From positions 1,054,001-1,118,000 of the forward strand of contig CAWAMS010000002.1 of assembly GCA_963783245.1 (NCBI GenBank): a stretch of DNA of 64,000 bases, read 5' to 3'. The stretch is from Bog-473 sp963783245. GTDB lineage: Bacteria > Actinomycetota > Acidimicrobiia > Acidimicrobiales > RAAP-2. Below the pieces are notes generated by a model that saw only the letters and a program-made list of their open reading frames with translations, made no database searches and was not told the origin of the DNA. The translations under genes were made by a program, and so were the position numbers. Of this stretch, positions 34,830-43,645 are shown in pieces (positions within the stretch are counted from its first letter, which is position 1; the number at the start of each line of letters is the position of its first letter).

Positions 34830-34837
34830 ACTTCTCG

Positions 34838-35038
34838 ATGAACGAAGGAGGCCGAAGTGTGACCGCAACGAACCACGACATCGCTCTGTTCGTGCGGGGT
34901 CTTGCCGGACCGTGCTCGATAGGGCCACTGCCGGTACTGGATCAAGGCACGCCGATGCAGGCGCAAACTCTCGATGGCTTGTGTTCTCGTTCGAGGTTCG
35001 GCCACGGTACTCGTACCACGCACGCGGTGGCGATCTGA
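34838..35038 (+). CDS. Possible small protein, 66 aa, uncertain
   Basis: An open frame directly behind operator 3, with an ATG at 34838 or, better, a GTG at 34859 preceded by AAGGAGG. The product (ATNHDIALFVRGLAGPCSI and onward) matches nothing I know and ends in low-complexity Arg/Thr sequence. It may be a vestigial gene or a leader; the strong ribosome site is its only real support. Confidence 0.3.
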   Translation: MNEGGRSVTATNHDIALFVRGLAGPCSIGPLPVLDQGTPMQAQTLDGLCSRSRFGHGTRTTHAVAI

Positions 35039-35041
35039 ACT

Positions 35042-35647
35042 GTGGATCGGGAACAATGGGATGAACGTTACGGTGTGGACGAGCTGGTGTGGACGAGCAC
35101 ACCCAATGCGTTCTTCGTATCGGAGGTCGTAGGCCTTCCAGCAGGACGCGCCGTTGACCTGGCATGTGGGGAAGGCCGGAACGCGGTCTGGCTGGCCGAA
35201 CAAGGTTGGGAGGTCACGGGAGTGGACTTCTCGCCAGTCGGCTTGGCCAAGGCCCAGAGACTTGCAGAGGCCCGCCGGGTGGATGTGCGATGGGTCGAGT
35301 CGTCTGTCGAGGAATGGACCGCTCCGCCGGACGGGTTCGATCTCGTCGCGGTTTGCTACCTGCAACTTCCTCAGCCCGAACGTTCCATCGCTCTGGCCGT
35401 AGCAGCCGCGTCGGTAGCGCCCCGCGGGACGTTGTTCGTCATAGCGCATGATCACGACAATTTGACCAGAGGATTCGGTGGCCCACAGGACGACGCCGTC
35501 CTCTACTCCATGGGCGACGTGACCGATGTGGCCGAATTGAGCGGTCTGGTCATCGAGCGGGCTGAGCAGGTGATCCGCCAGGTCGCTACCGAGTCCGGAA
35601 CGCGCGAGGCGATCGACACGCTGGTGCGCGCTGTTCGATCGGCTTAG
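35042..35647 (+). CDS. Class I SAM-dependent methyltransferase, TehB-like
   Basis: A 201-residue cytoplasmic methyltransferase. The SAM-binding motif is AVDLACGEGRNAVWLAEQGW with acidic motif II VTGVDFS, followed by FDLVAVCYLQLP and the family's usual LFVIAHDHDN. The N-terminus WDERYGVDELVWTSTPNAFF is typical of TehB/thiopurine-type methyltransferases, which methylate tellurite, selenite or thiols. The start is a GTG at 35042. It sits between operator 3 and the CsoR-family gene, probably co-transcribed with it. Confidence 0.88.
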   Translation: MDREQWDERYGVDELVWTSTPNAFFVSEVVGLPAGRAVDLACGEGRNAVWLAEQGWEVTGVDFSPVGLAKAQRLAEARRVDVRWVESSVEEWTAPPDGFDLVAVCYLQLPQPERSIALAVAAASVAPRGTLFVIAHDHDNLTRGFGGPQDDAVLYSMGDVTDVAELSGLVIERAEQVIRQVATESGTREAIDTLVRAVRSA

Positions 35648-35715
35648 GGGGGATGGGCCAGAGGACACCTTCAAACCAGAGGACACCTTCAAAGGAGTCA
35701 CGAAAGGAATGAGAG

Positions 35716-35985
35716 ATGGAGCTTCCCCAAGATGTTGTCGAAGATGTACGCAAACGGCTACGGCGAGTAGCTGGACAAGTCCAAGGTGTCGAAAGAATGC
35801 TCGAAGAGGGCCGAGAATGCCGAGACGTCGTCGCACAGCTGTCGGCCGCCACCAAGGCCCTGGAACAGGCCGGATTCAAGCTGGTCGCATCCGGTCTGGT
35901 GTACTGCATTCAGAACCCCGAGGAGGCGGAGGCCGATGGGTACGCCATCGAGGAGGTCCAGCGCATGTTTATGAAGTTGGCATGA
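35716..35985 (+). CDS. CsoR/FrmR-family repressor, CstR-like (no metal-binding His)
   Basis: An 89-residue all-helical repressor (VRKRLRRVAGQVQGVERMLEEGRECRDVVAQLSA). It keeps Cys35 and Cys64, equivalent to Cu(I)-CsoR Cys36 and Cys65. The position of the essential His61 is Gly60, so copper sensing is unlikely. A Cys-Cys pair without His is the pattern of CstR, which senses persulfides. The ATG at 35716 follows AAAGGAA. Two 17-bp direct copies of CCAGAGGACACCTTCAA lie just upstream (35658-35693). Candidate regulator of the three nearby palindromes. Confidence 0.85.
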   Translation: MELPQDVVEDVRKRLRRVAGQVQGVERMLEEGRECRDVVAQLSAATKALEQAGFKLVASGLVYCIQNPEEAEADGYAIEEVQRMFMKLA

Positions 35986-36269
35986 CGAGGCCACATGAAG
36001 GCCATAGGGATTACAAATCGATATGCCGCATGCCGATTCAGCCGCCCTTCAGGGAAAACTCGGCGCTGAACGGAGTGGTGCGCTCGAGGGTCGGTATGGC
36101 ACCCACGTTTCGTTTGCGGACCCCCGAGAGCTCATGCCGGCCAAATGGTTGCGTGACATCGAAGCCTGATCCTGCTTGTATTCGCGTAGCGGCCTCCTAG
36201 TTTTTCTTCAGTTTGCAGATTGGCGACTACAGTCCTTCCACTTGAAACGCAATTGGAGGTAGGTCGCCT

Positions 36270-37106
36270 GTGGCGAGGATGAGCCAAAACGGCAGTGGTC
36301 ACCGAACGAAGGCGAAGCGCGTTCTGATCCACGCGGGGACGCACAAGACCGGCACCACGTCGCTCCAGGCCCTCTTCACTCGACACCGCGCCGATCTGGC
36401 CGACTGTGGGATCTTGTATCCGCAAGCGGGCGTCGTACCCAACGACCACAAAATCGACACCCACACCAACATCGCATGGGAGCTCATGGGGCACAAATCC
36501 TTCGATCCCGCCCTGGGAACGCTCAAGGATCTGATCGAAGAGGTCGACTCGTCAGAATGTCAGAACGTGCTGCTTTCGTCGGAGAATTTCTCTCTGCTCT
36601 TCAACAAACCAGCTCGAATGCGCCGGCTCAAAGAATCCTTCGAGTCCATCGGCTACAGGCTCCACATCTCCCTTGTGTTTCGGGACCCATCGGAATTCGC
36701 GGACTCGCTGTACATCACGTTGGTCGGTTACGGCTTGACTCTTCACTACTCGGAGTACTCCAGGAGGGTGGCTGAGAAAGGTCTCGTAACGAAGGACGGC
36801 ACGACCTACTGCTTCGACAACGCGGTATTCGCTCGCTCGTTCATCGATGTGTTCGGAAAGAAGGCGGTGACCGCCATCAACTACGACGCAAACGGCGCCG
36901 TCCAACGATTTCTCACTGCATTCGACTGGTTCTTCCAAGGCGCTCTGGACGCAGTCGACCAGAGCATCCGGATCAACACCACAATGGACCGTATCGAAGG
37001 ACTCCGTGACTCGATACGAGCACGGGAGGCAAGGATCGTCGAGCTCGAAGCCGAGGTCGAGCGACTCACCAACGGCGGTCGGGTCGGCTCCCCGCAAGCC
37101 CATTAG
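36270..37106 (+). CDS. Sulfotransferase-like protein
   Basis: A 278-residue protein with the PAPS-binding P-loop motif VLIHAGTHKTGTTSLQALF near residue 20 (5'-phosphosulfate loop) and a 3'-phosphate region LHISLVFRDPSEFADSLY. It would transfer sulfate from PAPS to a sugar or lipid. The C-terminus (about 245-270) is a short coiled coil (IEGLRDSIRAREARIVELEAEVERL, with heptads). The start is the GTG at 36270 or the ATG at 36279. It is alone, with 285 bp of non-coding DNA before it and 150 bp after. Confidence 0.8.
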   Translation: MARMSQNGSGHRTKAKRVLIHAGTHKTGTTSLQALFTRHRADLADCGILYPQAGVVPNDHKIDTHTNIAWELMGHKSFDPALGTLKDLIEEVDSSECQNVLLSSENFSLLFNKPARMRRLKESFESIGYRLHISLVFRDPSEFADSLYITLVGYGLTLHYSEYSRRVAEKGLVTKDGTTYCFDNAVFARSFIDVFGKKAVTAINYDANGAVQRFLTAFDWFFQGALDAVDQSIRINTTMDRIEGLRDSIRAREARIVELEAEVERLTNGGRVGSPQAH

Positions 37107-37255
37107 ACGGTTCAGAGCAGCCTCGACGATCCCGCCTCGGCTTTCAGAGCACCCAGGGCCGGCAACAATGCCCGAGCCAAGCGTTGTCCGACCTCATGCC
37201 CCGAGGTCGGTCGGTCGCTACCTCGGCGGCTTTGCTCCGACGGGGCCGGGGATAA

Positions 37256-38083
37256 TTACGCATCGCGCCGGACGAGCAGCACACCACCGATCAGAAGAGT
37301 CAGGACGACGTACGCACAGAGCAGGCCGAAGCTGGTCCAAGGGCCGAATGGATCAGTGCCGTGGTAGTGGGCGGACATCATGACGGTGCCGATGTTGGCC
37401 GGGAGAAAGCGTCCTATGTCACTGGTGAGTGACGACGGCAACACGTCGGCGATGATCGGAAGGATGAACAGGAGACCCACAAACGTGCTGATTGCTGCGG
37501 CAGTTGCACGGATGATCGACGCCAGTCCCAGGGCCAGCAGACCCAGGGCAAGCAGATAGAGCCCGCCGCTCAAGACGGCCCGGAGGACTCCAGGTTCCGA
37601 AAGCGCAGCCGATGGCGCCTTGCCGCTCAGGATTCGCTGACCGATGAAAAAGGCCACGAAGGACACGATCTCGCCGACGACCAGGGTCACCACCCCGAAC
37701 ACAGCGACCTTTGCCGCGAGGACGAGGGGCCGGCGAGGGACGGCGGCGAAGGTGGCGCGGATGGTTCCTGTGCTGTACTCCGCACTCATGACCAGGACGC
37801 CCAGCACTCCGATCGCCAGTTGGGCGAAGAGGAGACCGGCCAGGCTGGAGCGGGTTGGGTCGAAGTTGGCGTGGGCGGCGAGAGAGCGGGTCGCCCACCG
37901 AGATGCTTGGGCCGAGGTCACGATGGCGCCCAAGCCGATCCCGACGACTGCTGTCGCCAGGAGGGTCCAGACGGTCGATCGAACCGTGGTCAGCTTGGTC
38001 CACTCCGATCCGAGAATTCCGCTGAACTCGAAGTGATCTTTCGGTTCTGGCGCTCCTCGGACCTCGGCTGTCGACATTGTCAT
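37256..38083 (-). CDS. ABC transporter permease, ABC-2 type
   Basis: A 275-residue inner-membrane permease with six hydrophobic segments: the first follows SEWTKLTTVRSTVWTLLATAV (the usual opening of ABC-2 permeases), the others lie near residues 70, 110, 150, 190 and 250. Its ATG overlaps the stop of the ATPase gene (ATGA at 38080-38083), so both are made together. With the ATPase it would form an exporter of drugs or lipids. The promoter is that of the MarR gene upstream. Confidence 0.9.
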   Translation of the reverse strand: MTMSTAEVRGAPEPKDHFEFSGILGSEWTKLTTVRSTVWTLLATAVVGIGLGAIVTSAQASRWATRSLAAHANFDPTRSSLAGLLFAQLAIGVLGVLVMSAEYSTGTIRATFAAVPRRPLVLAAKVAVFGVVTLVVGEIVSFVAFFIGQRILSGKAPSAALSEPGVLRAVLSGGLYLLALGLLALGLASIIRATAAAISTFVGLLFILPIIADVLPSSLTSDIGRFLPANIGTVMMSAHYHGTDPFGPWTSFGLLCAYVVLTLLIGGVLLVRRDA

Positions 38084-39279
38084 TGCTGCGCTCCGTCGTT
38101 GGGTCCTTCGGGCGTCGAAGAGGTGCCGCCGCTGAACTCGAGGTTGCCTTCGGTCGATTCCACGAACGCCTCCTCGAGCGATGCCGATTGGGTCGCTAGC
38201 TCGTGGAGCACGATGTGGTTGCTCCACGCCAACTCGCCGATCCGCTCTTGGCTGAGACCCCGGACCGAGAGTGATTCGTTGTCTCCGGCGGTGATGGTGG
38301 CACCGGCCTCCTCCAGTGCCGATCGGAGCTGGCCGGTATTTGGCGAGCGGACCCTGACGAAGGCGTTCGAGTTTTGGGCTGTGAACTCGCCGATGGGCAT
38401 CTCAGCGATCAGCCGCCCTTTGCCGATGACGACGACATGGTCGGCGGTGAGCGCCATCTCGCTCATGAGGTGGCTCGAGACGAAGACGGCCCGACCTTCG
38501 GAAGCTAGCCGCCGAAGCAGGCCGCGGACCCAGCGAATACCGTCGGTGTCGAGCCCGTTTACCGGCTCGTCGAACATCACCACACCGGGATCGCCGAGCA
38601 GGGCGACGGCGATACCGAGTCGCTGGCTCATCCCGAGCGAGAACTGGCCGACATGTTGATCGGCGACCGACGAAAGGCCGACGAGGTCGAGCACTTCGTC
38701 GACGCGCGCCCGTGGGATCCGGTTGGTCCGTGCCAGCATCCACAAGTGAGCACGGGCGCTCCGCCCGGGATGAATGGCTCTGGCTTCGAGCAGGGCTCCC
38801 ACTTCCCGTAGTGGCCGTGTGAGGTCGTGGTAGCGGCGTCCGTTCACGGTGACTGTTCCTCCGTCGGGCTCATCGAGACCCATGATCATGCGCATGGTCG
38901 TTGACTTTCCCGCCCCGTTGGGCCCAAGGAAGCCGGTGACGCAGCCAGGCTTGACATCGAAGCTGAGATCGTCGACCGCGAGTTTGTCTCCATATCGTTT
39001 CGTCAGGCCCCTGGCCTCGATCGTGTTTTGATGTGTGTCGTTGCTGCCAACCCATCGTCTCGCCACGACAGAGGCGGCAGGCCGGTCATCTCCTTCCGCC
39101 ACTCGATCTGGCATCGCGGTTGCTGATCCGACTATGTGGGCGTCGATCCGCCCGCGCCTCCGGATCCACATGATGACGCCGACAACTGCAGCGACAAGGA
39201 GCACCAGCACGACAATCCGTAGCCCGTGCCTACCGTGCTTCGCTCCTATAGCCAGTGTGGCGCTGACTACTCCGAGCAT
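38080..39279 (-). CDS. ABC transporter ATP-binding protein with N-terminal membrane segment
   Basis: A 399-residue protein. The ATPase domain starts near residue 87 (IEARGLTKRYGDKLAVDDLSF) with Walker A GPNGAGKST, signature FSLGMSQRLGIA, Walker B VVMFDEPVNGLD and a switch His in FVSSHLMSE. An extra 80-residue N-terminus has a transmembrane stretch (about 20-40, IVVLVLLVAAVVGVIMW), which is unusual for this component. The start overlaps the MarR gene by 13 bp. The N-terminal extension may be genuine or the start may lie further in. Confidence 0.9.
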   Translation of the reverse strand: MLGVVSATLAIGAKHGRHGLRIVVLVLLVAAVVGVIMWIRRRGRIDAHIVGSATAMPDRVAEGDDRPAASVVARRWVGSNDTHQNTIEARGLTKRYGDKLAVDDLSFDVKPGCVTGFLGPNGAGKSTTMRMIMGLDEPDGGTVTVNGRRYHDLTRPLREVGALLEARAIHPGRSARAHLWMLARTNRIPRARVDEVLDLVGLSSVADQHVGQFSLGMSQRLGIAVALLGDPGVVMFDEPVNGLDTDGIRWVRGLLRRLASEGRAVFVSSHLMSEMALTADHVVVIGKGRLIAEMPIGEFTAQNSNAFVRVRSPNTGQLRSALEEAGATITAGDNESLSVRGLSQERIGELAWSNHIVLHELATQSASLEEAFVESTEGNLEFSGGTSSTPEGPNDGAQQ

Positions 39280-39866
39280 TGTTGGCTCCCGAGAGCGGGC
39301 ATGGCTGAGGATCGACTCGATTCCTCGCTGGTACCCACCCTGTAGGCGTCGATCGACCGTTGCAGGTAGGTGCGCATGCGGACCTGCTCACCCTGGTCCA
39401 GGGCGTCGAGAAGAATGAACAGACTGGAGAAGACGGCCTCTCCCAATTCGGAGCGCAATCGGGTCTCGATCGCTCGGCTGGCTTCACGCTGAGCCTCGAG
39501 GTATTCGACTCCGCGGGGCGTGAGCGTCACGGATTTTTCCCGGCCACTGGTCGGTGAATCGGAGACTGAGAGGTAGTCACGTTCGCGCAGATGAGCAACG
39601 ACCTTGCTGGCGCCTTGGCGAGTGATGCCCAACTCACGCCCGATAGCCGAAATAGTCGATCCGCTGGGCTCCGAGCAGAAGCGGAGCACCCTCCCGTCGG
39701 GAAACCTTCGCTCGCCGAACCCAGCCTCGGCCATGGCCGTATCGAGTTGAACTTGGTACCCAATCCACGCTCGGCGTAGCGCGGGACCGAGTCCCACCGA
39801 ATGTTCGTGGCGCGGGGAATTCCCATCTTCGACATCGGCTCCCGATGGCACCTCTTTGTTGGCCAC
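39267..39866 (-). CDS. MarR-family transcriptional regulator
   Basis: A 199-residue winged-helix regulator: STISAIGRELGITRQGASKVVAHLRERDYL then SDSPTSGREKSVTLTPRG (wing) and a C-terminal dimerisation helix. The GTG at 39866 lies 7 nt after TACCAT (39874-39879 on the plus strand), so the mRNA is probably leaderless. It heads a three-gene operon with the ABC ATPase and permease and most likely represses it in response to the exported compound. Confidence 0.9.
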   Translation of the reverse strand: MANKEVPSGADVEDGNSPRHEHSVGLGPALRRAWIGYQVQLDTAMAEAGFGERRFPDGRVLRFCSEPSGSTISAIGRELGITRQGASKVVAHLRERDYLSVSDSPTSGREKSVTLTPRGVEYLEAQREASRAIETRLRSELGEAVFSSLFILLDALDQGEQVRMRTYLQRSIDAYRVGTSEESSRSSAMPALGSQQCSE

Positions 39867-39885
39867 TCTGAGGATGGTAGCATAA

Positions 39886-39902
39886 TGTCAACTAGGTTGA
39901 CA
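39886..39902. promoter_or_regulatory. MarR operator within leaderless promoter
   Basis: TGTCAACTAGGTTGACA is a perfect 7-bp inverted repeat with a 3-bp centre. Read on the minus strand it lies in the spacer between TTGTCA (-35-like) and TACCAT (-10), 18 bp apart, which is where an autorepressor would bind. Confidence 0.75.
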
Positions 39903-40034
39903 ATAAGACACAAGTGACCTGAAACTTGGATGGTGCGCCATTTCGTCAATGGCTTCACATCGAATTGGAGAATGAGCAACCGTTTCATCAGGGGCCCCGC
40001 CACCTGCTGACCAGACGCCTTCGCTACCAGCGGG

Positions 40035-40922
40035 TCACGGCACGACGACTGGATCCGGTACCGCCAGCTCGCCGAAACGGGCGGCGGCCGGGGAGAGCGA
40101 ACCAGCCCGATAGACCAAGGCGAGCTCTCGGATGGCCGGTGGCTCCGGGCGGGCCACGATGGCACCGAGCTGTTCGGCGACGAGCGCCATCGACTCGGGC
40201 ACCAGCGCGGCACCGGCTCCGGCCAATACCAGGGGGAGGAGGGCGTCACGCTGTGCCGTAACCACCGCCAACTTCGCTTGCAGGTTGACAGATGCAAACC
40301 GCTCATCGAGGAGCCGTCTGGTCGAGGTCCCTTCGGGAGACGCGACGAACAATGTGTTCTCGAACTCGGTGAGTGATGTCGATGCAGCAATGACGGCGCT
40401 GGTTCCCGGGGGAAGAATGAAGACGAGCACCTGCGACCCGATCTTGATCGACTCCAGGGTGTCGGGCATGTCGAGCGCGTCAGTGATCCCCAATTCCGAG
40501 GTCCCGTTTTCGACCAGTTCGAACAGCTCTCTGGAGTCGTCTGGAGCCGCGAGGTCGACGCGCACCCCGGGGTGATGCCTGCGGAATCGGCCGATGAGGG
40601 TCGCCGTGGGATCGGCGGCGAGCGTCGGGAGGCTGACCAGAGAGAGAACGCCTGACCGGAGGCCAGACACTGCCGTCACTGCCGCGCGGGCGTTTTCCAG
40701 GTCCCGTAGGGCTCGGCGGGCGGGCCCCAGGAGGGCGTGACCGGCCGACGTGAGCTGGACTTTGCGTCCGATCCGGTCGAAGAGGAGCGTGCCGAGCTCG
40801 GTCTCCAACTCCTTGACGGCCAGTGAGAGGGCCGGTTGTGAGACGAAGGTGGCCCTGGCCGCGGCAGTGAAACCGCCGTGATCCACCACGGCCACAAAGT
40901 GCTGCAGACGGCGAGAATCCAT
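40035..40922 (-). CDS. LysR-family transcriptional regulator
   Basis: A 295-residue LysR protein. The N-terminal HTH reads MDSRRLQHFVAVVDHGGFTA then FVSQPALSLAVKELETELGTLLFDRIGRKVQLT; the C-terminal effector-binding domain runs from about 90 to 295. TAAGTT followed by six bases precedes the ATG, suggesting a leaderless transcript. It is divergent from the MFS exporter gene, and the 43-bp space between (with the AT-rich ATAACTTATCGCTTATAG) should contain its binding site. Confidence 0.93.
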   Translation of the reverse strand: MDSRRLQHFVAVVDHGGFTAAARATFVSQPALSLAVKELETELGTLLFDRIGRKVQLTSAGHALLGPARRALRDLENARAAVTAVSGLRSGVLSLVSLPTLAADPTATLIGRFRRHHPGVRVDLAAPDDSRELFELVENGTSELGITDALDMPDTLESIKIGSQVLVFILPPGTSAVIAASTSLTEFENTLFVASPEGTSTRRLLDERFASVNLQAKLAVVTAQRDALLPLVLAGAGAALVPESMALVAEQLGAIVARPEPPAIRELALVYRAGSLSPAAARFGELAVPDPVVVP

Positions 40923-40965
40923 TTGTATAACTTATCGCTTATAGAGGAAATGTCTATTATCTTTC

Positions 40966-42462
40966 TTGATAACGGTTCGTCACAATCAGTATGTGGACGT
41001 ACTCGACGAGGCGGGACCGATCGGATGGCATCGCTTCGTGGTCGAGCCGAGGCGTCCCGAGGTTGTCCGGCGTCGGCCCAATGCGTTCTGGCTGGCGGTA
41101 GCTGCCGTTTGCATTGGAGCGTTCATGGGCCAGCTGGACGCCAGCATCGTCACCGTGGCCCTACCTTCCCTGCAGAGGACCTTTCACGCCAGTGTCGGGG
41201 CCGTGACTTGGGTCGGTCTGAGTTACCTGCTCGTCCTCGTAGCCACCGTGGCTGCGGTCGGTCGGTTCGCCGACATGTGGGGTCACAAGCTCCTGTACGT
41301 GTACGGCTTCGGGATCTTCATTGTGGGCTCAGCCCTTTGTGGACTGGCGCCGAGCCTGGGAACGCTGATCGGATTCCGTGCGTTTCAAGGCGTGGGGGCA
41401 GCCTTCCTACAGGCCAACAGCGTGGCCATCATCGTGCTCGCTGTGCCCAAGGCGTCGCTCGGCAAGGCCATCGGGATTCAGGGTGCCGCTCAGGCCATCG
41501 GACTCGCCCTCGGACCCACGGTCGGCGGGTACCTACTGGCGGCCGGTGGTTGGCGGCTCATTTTCCTCGTCAACGTACCTTTCGGCCTGCTGGGCATGAT
41601 CGCCGGGCTGCTTCTGGTTCCTCGTAGTCGCCACCTGCAGACCAAGGTGCGCTTCGACTGGGTGGGGCTGGCCCTCTTCTTCCCCGCTGTGGTGGCCGTC
41701 TTCTCCGCGGTCTCGTTCGGCACTGCAAGGGGATGGACGTCTCCGGCAATCCTCGCTCTGTTCGTGGTCGGGACCCTTCTGATCTTTGCTTTCGGTCGTC
41801 AAGAGGTTCGATGCCGTGAGCCGATGCTCGATGTTGGGCTTTTCCGGGAACCACGGTTCAGTGCCGGCATTGCCAGCGGCACACTGTCGTATCTGGTGAT
41901 GTTCGGCGTCCTATTCCTGGTGCCGTTCTACTTGGAGCGCGGCGTGCGCATTGGGTCGGTTCGTGCCGGCGTCGAGTTGATGGCCATGCCGCTCGCCCTC
42001 GGGATTACCGCGCCGATGGCCGGGCGCCTAGCTGATCGGCTCGGCGCCCGGCCACTCACCGTCGGCGGAATGGCAACGGTTGCTGGAGGTCTCGCATTAC
42101 TCGGAGCACTCCATCCGCGGACACCTGCTTTTTTGGCACTTTTGGGCGTCGTGGGGCTCGGTTTGGGTTTGTTCACGCCGCCGAACAACGCCGCCATTAT
42201 GGGCTCGGTGGCCCGCGGGCAATCTGGCCTCGCCTCGGGTGTCCTGAACATGACGAGAGGGATTGGCACCGCTCTGGGTCTTGCCCTCACGGGGTTCGTA
42301 TTCAATCTCGCGGGAGGGAGGTCCTCGGCGAGCTCGTCAGTGGCCCACGCCTTCACCGTCACCGCATTGTTCTTATCTGCGCTGGCGGTGGTGGCTGGTG
42401 TCATCGCCGGCCTACGCGAAGGCGGACCTTTGGAGCGCTCGATCAGCGCTCGTGTGGAGTGA
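40966..42462 (+). CDS. MFS drug exporter, DHA2/EmrB-like
   Basis: A 498-residue inner-membrane antiporter with 14 predicted helices. Motifs: GQLDASIVTVALPSL in TM1, GRFADMWGHKLLYVYG (motif A) and the TM5 motif C region GLALGPTVGGYLLAAGGWRLIF, as in 14-TMS drug:proton antiporters. A TTG at 40966 or a GTG at 40993 may start it; neither has a strong ribosome site. TATTAT at 40955-40960 is a likely -10 box. Probably controlled by the divergent LysR regulator. Confidence 0.9.
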   Translation: MITVRHNQYVDVLDEAGPIGWHRFVVEPRRPEVVRRRPNAFWLAVAAVCIGAFMGQLDASIVTVALPSLQRTFHASVGAVTWVGLSYLLVLVATVAAVGRFADMWGHKLLYVYGFGIFIVGSALCGLAPSLGTLIGFRAFQGVGAAFLQANSVAIIVLAVPKASLGKAIGIQGAAQAIGLALGPTVGGYLLAAGGWRLIFLVNVPFGLLGMIAGLLLVPRSRHLQTKVRFDWVGLALFFPAVVAVFSAVSFGTARGWTSPAILALFVVGTLLIFAFGRQEVRCREPMLDVGLFREPRFSAGIASGTLSYLVMFGVLFLVPFYLERGVRIGSVRAGVELMAMPLALGITAPMAGRLADRLGARPLTVGGMATVAGGLALLGALHPRTPAFLALLGVVGLGLGLFTPPNNAAIMGSVARGQSGLASGVLNMTRGIGTALGLALTGFVFNLAGGRSSASSSVAHAFTVTALFLSALAVVAGVIAGLREGGPLERSISARVE

Positions 42463-42622
42463 GGCGGCAGGCTAACGTCGCTGTGCCTATAGCCGGAAGC
42501 CTGGTCGGCACATTCAAAGTTCGCGGCGAGGAGCTGATGTGTGTCACCTGAATCGATTCAACCCACGTTGATCGCGACCCACCCGGGCCCGACGCGCACG
42601 GTGTGAAGAGATATCAGCTCGG

Positions 42623-43624
42623 GTGAATGTAGAACTCTCCATCACGGTCTTCCTCGTCGGCGCGGTCGTGAGCTTGGCGACGAGCTGGGTTCTCGTCTCG
42701 CGCCTCGAACGGGTGGGTGAGCGAATCGGTCTCTCTGAGGCCTTGCTCGGGATGATCGCCGCTCTAGCCGCCGATGCACCTGAGATCACGGCCTCCATCA
42801 CGGCCTTGGTGCACCACCAGGCGATCGTTGGTGCCGGAGTGGTACTGGGCTCGAACGTCTTCAACCTGGCCGCGCTGCTGGGGCTGGGTGCGGTCGTTGC
42901 AGGCCATATCCGGCTGCACCGAAAGGTTGTCGTCTTCAGCGGCGTCGTGGCCATGCTGGTCGGCACCGCCTGCCTCTTGAGTGTTGGAGGACAGCTCTCG
43001 GCCGGGGGCGGCCTGGTCATCGTTCTCCTCGTTCTGCTTCCCTATGCCGTCCTTCTCGGAGCCCACCGAAGGATCTTCAGGCAACTCAAACTGCCGGGTC
43101 GTTGGACGGCATGGATCACTTCGGCCATTGTGGAGGAGGAAAGCGAACTCGAAGAGGCCATTCACCCACGGCGCGGGACTGCCGGCGACGCCTTGACGGC
43201 CTGCGGCGCACTCGTGGTGGTCATTGTGGCCAGCGTGGCCATGGAGCGCGGCGCCACCTCGCTTGGCGTGCACTTCGGCGTGGCCGAGATCATCGTGGGT
43301 GGTCTCGTCTTGGCCGCCGTGACCAGCCTGCCCAATGCGGTCTCTGCGATCTACCTGGCCCGACGGGGACGTGGGGCGGCCACGCTGAGTACGGCGCTCA
43401 ACTCGAATTCGCTCAACGTGCTCGCCGGCCTGTTGATACCCGCCGTGCTCATCGGCCTGGCCAAACCGTCGGGATCGGGCCTGCTCGTTGCCAGCTGGTA
43501 CGTGGGACTCACCGTACTGACGTTGCTACTCGCCTATGCCGGGCACGGCTTGCGCCGCTCCGCTGGCTGGCTGATCATCGCGGCCTACATCGCCTTCGTG
43601 CTTACGCTTCTCGCAGTCAGCTGA
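42623..43624 (+). CDS. Sodium/calcium exchanger-like (CaCA superfamily) antiporter
   Basis: A 333-residue inner-membrane protein made of two similar five-helix halves. The alpha repeats are ADAPEITASITALVHHQAIVGAGVVLGSN and VTSLPNAVSAIYLARRGRG followed by STALNSNSLNVL, containing the acidic and Asn residues expected for ion binding. An acidic cytoplasmic loop (VEEESELEEA) links the halves. It exchanges Ca2+ or another cation for H+ or Na+. The start is a GTG at 42623. Confidence 0.88.
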   Translation: MNVELSITVFLVGAVVSLATSWVLVSRLERVGERIGLSEALLGMIAALAADAPEITASITALVHHQAIVGAGVVLGSNVFNLAALLGLGAVVAGHIRLHRKVVVFSGVVAMLVGTACLLSVGGQLSAGGGLVIVLLVLLPYAVLLGAHRRIFRQLKLPGRWTAWITSAIVEEESELEEAIHPRRGTAGDALTACGALVVVIVASVAMERGATSLGVHFGVAEIIVGGLVLAAVTSLPNAVSAIYLARRGRGAATLSTALNSNSLNVLAGLLIPAVLIGLAKPSGSGLLVASWYVGLTVLTLLLAYAGHGLRRSAGWLIIAAYIAFVLTLLAVS

Positions 43625-43645
43625 CGGAGCGCAATAGGCGAGCGC

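Noticed and set aside
35655..35694. Direct repeat CCAGAGGACACCTTCAA as an extra CstR operator
   Set aside because: It is a direct repeat without the C-run/G-run palindrome of the other three sites, and may be only a small duplication before the repressor gene.
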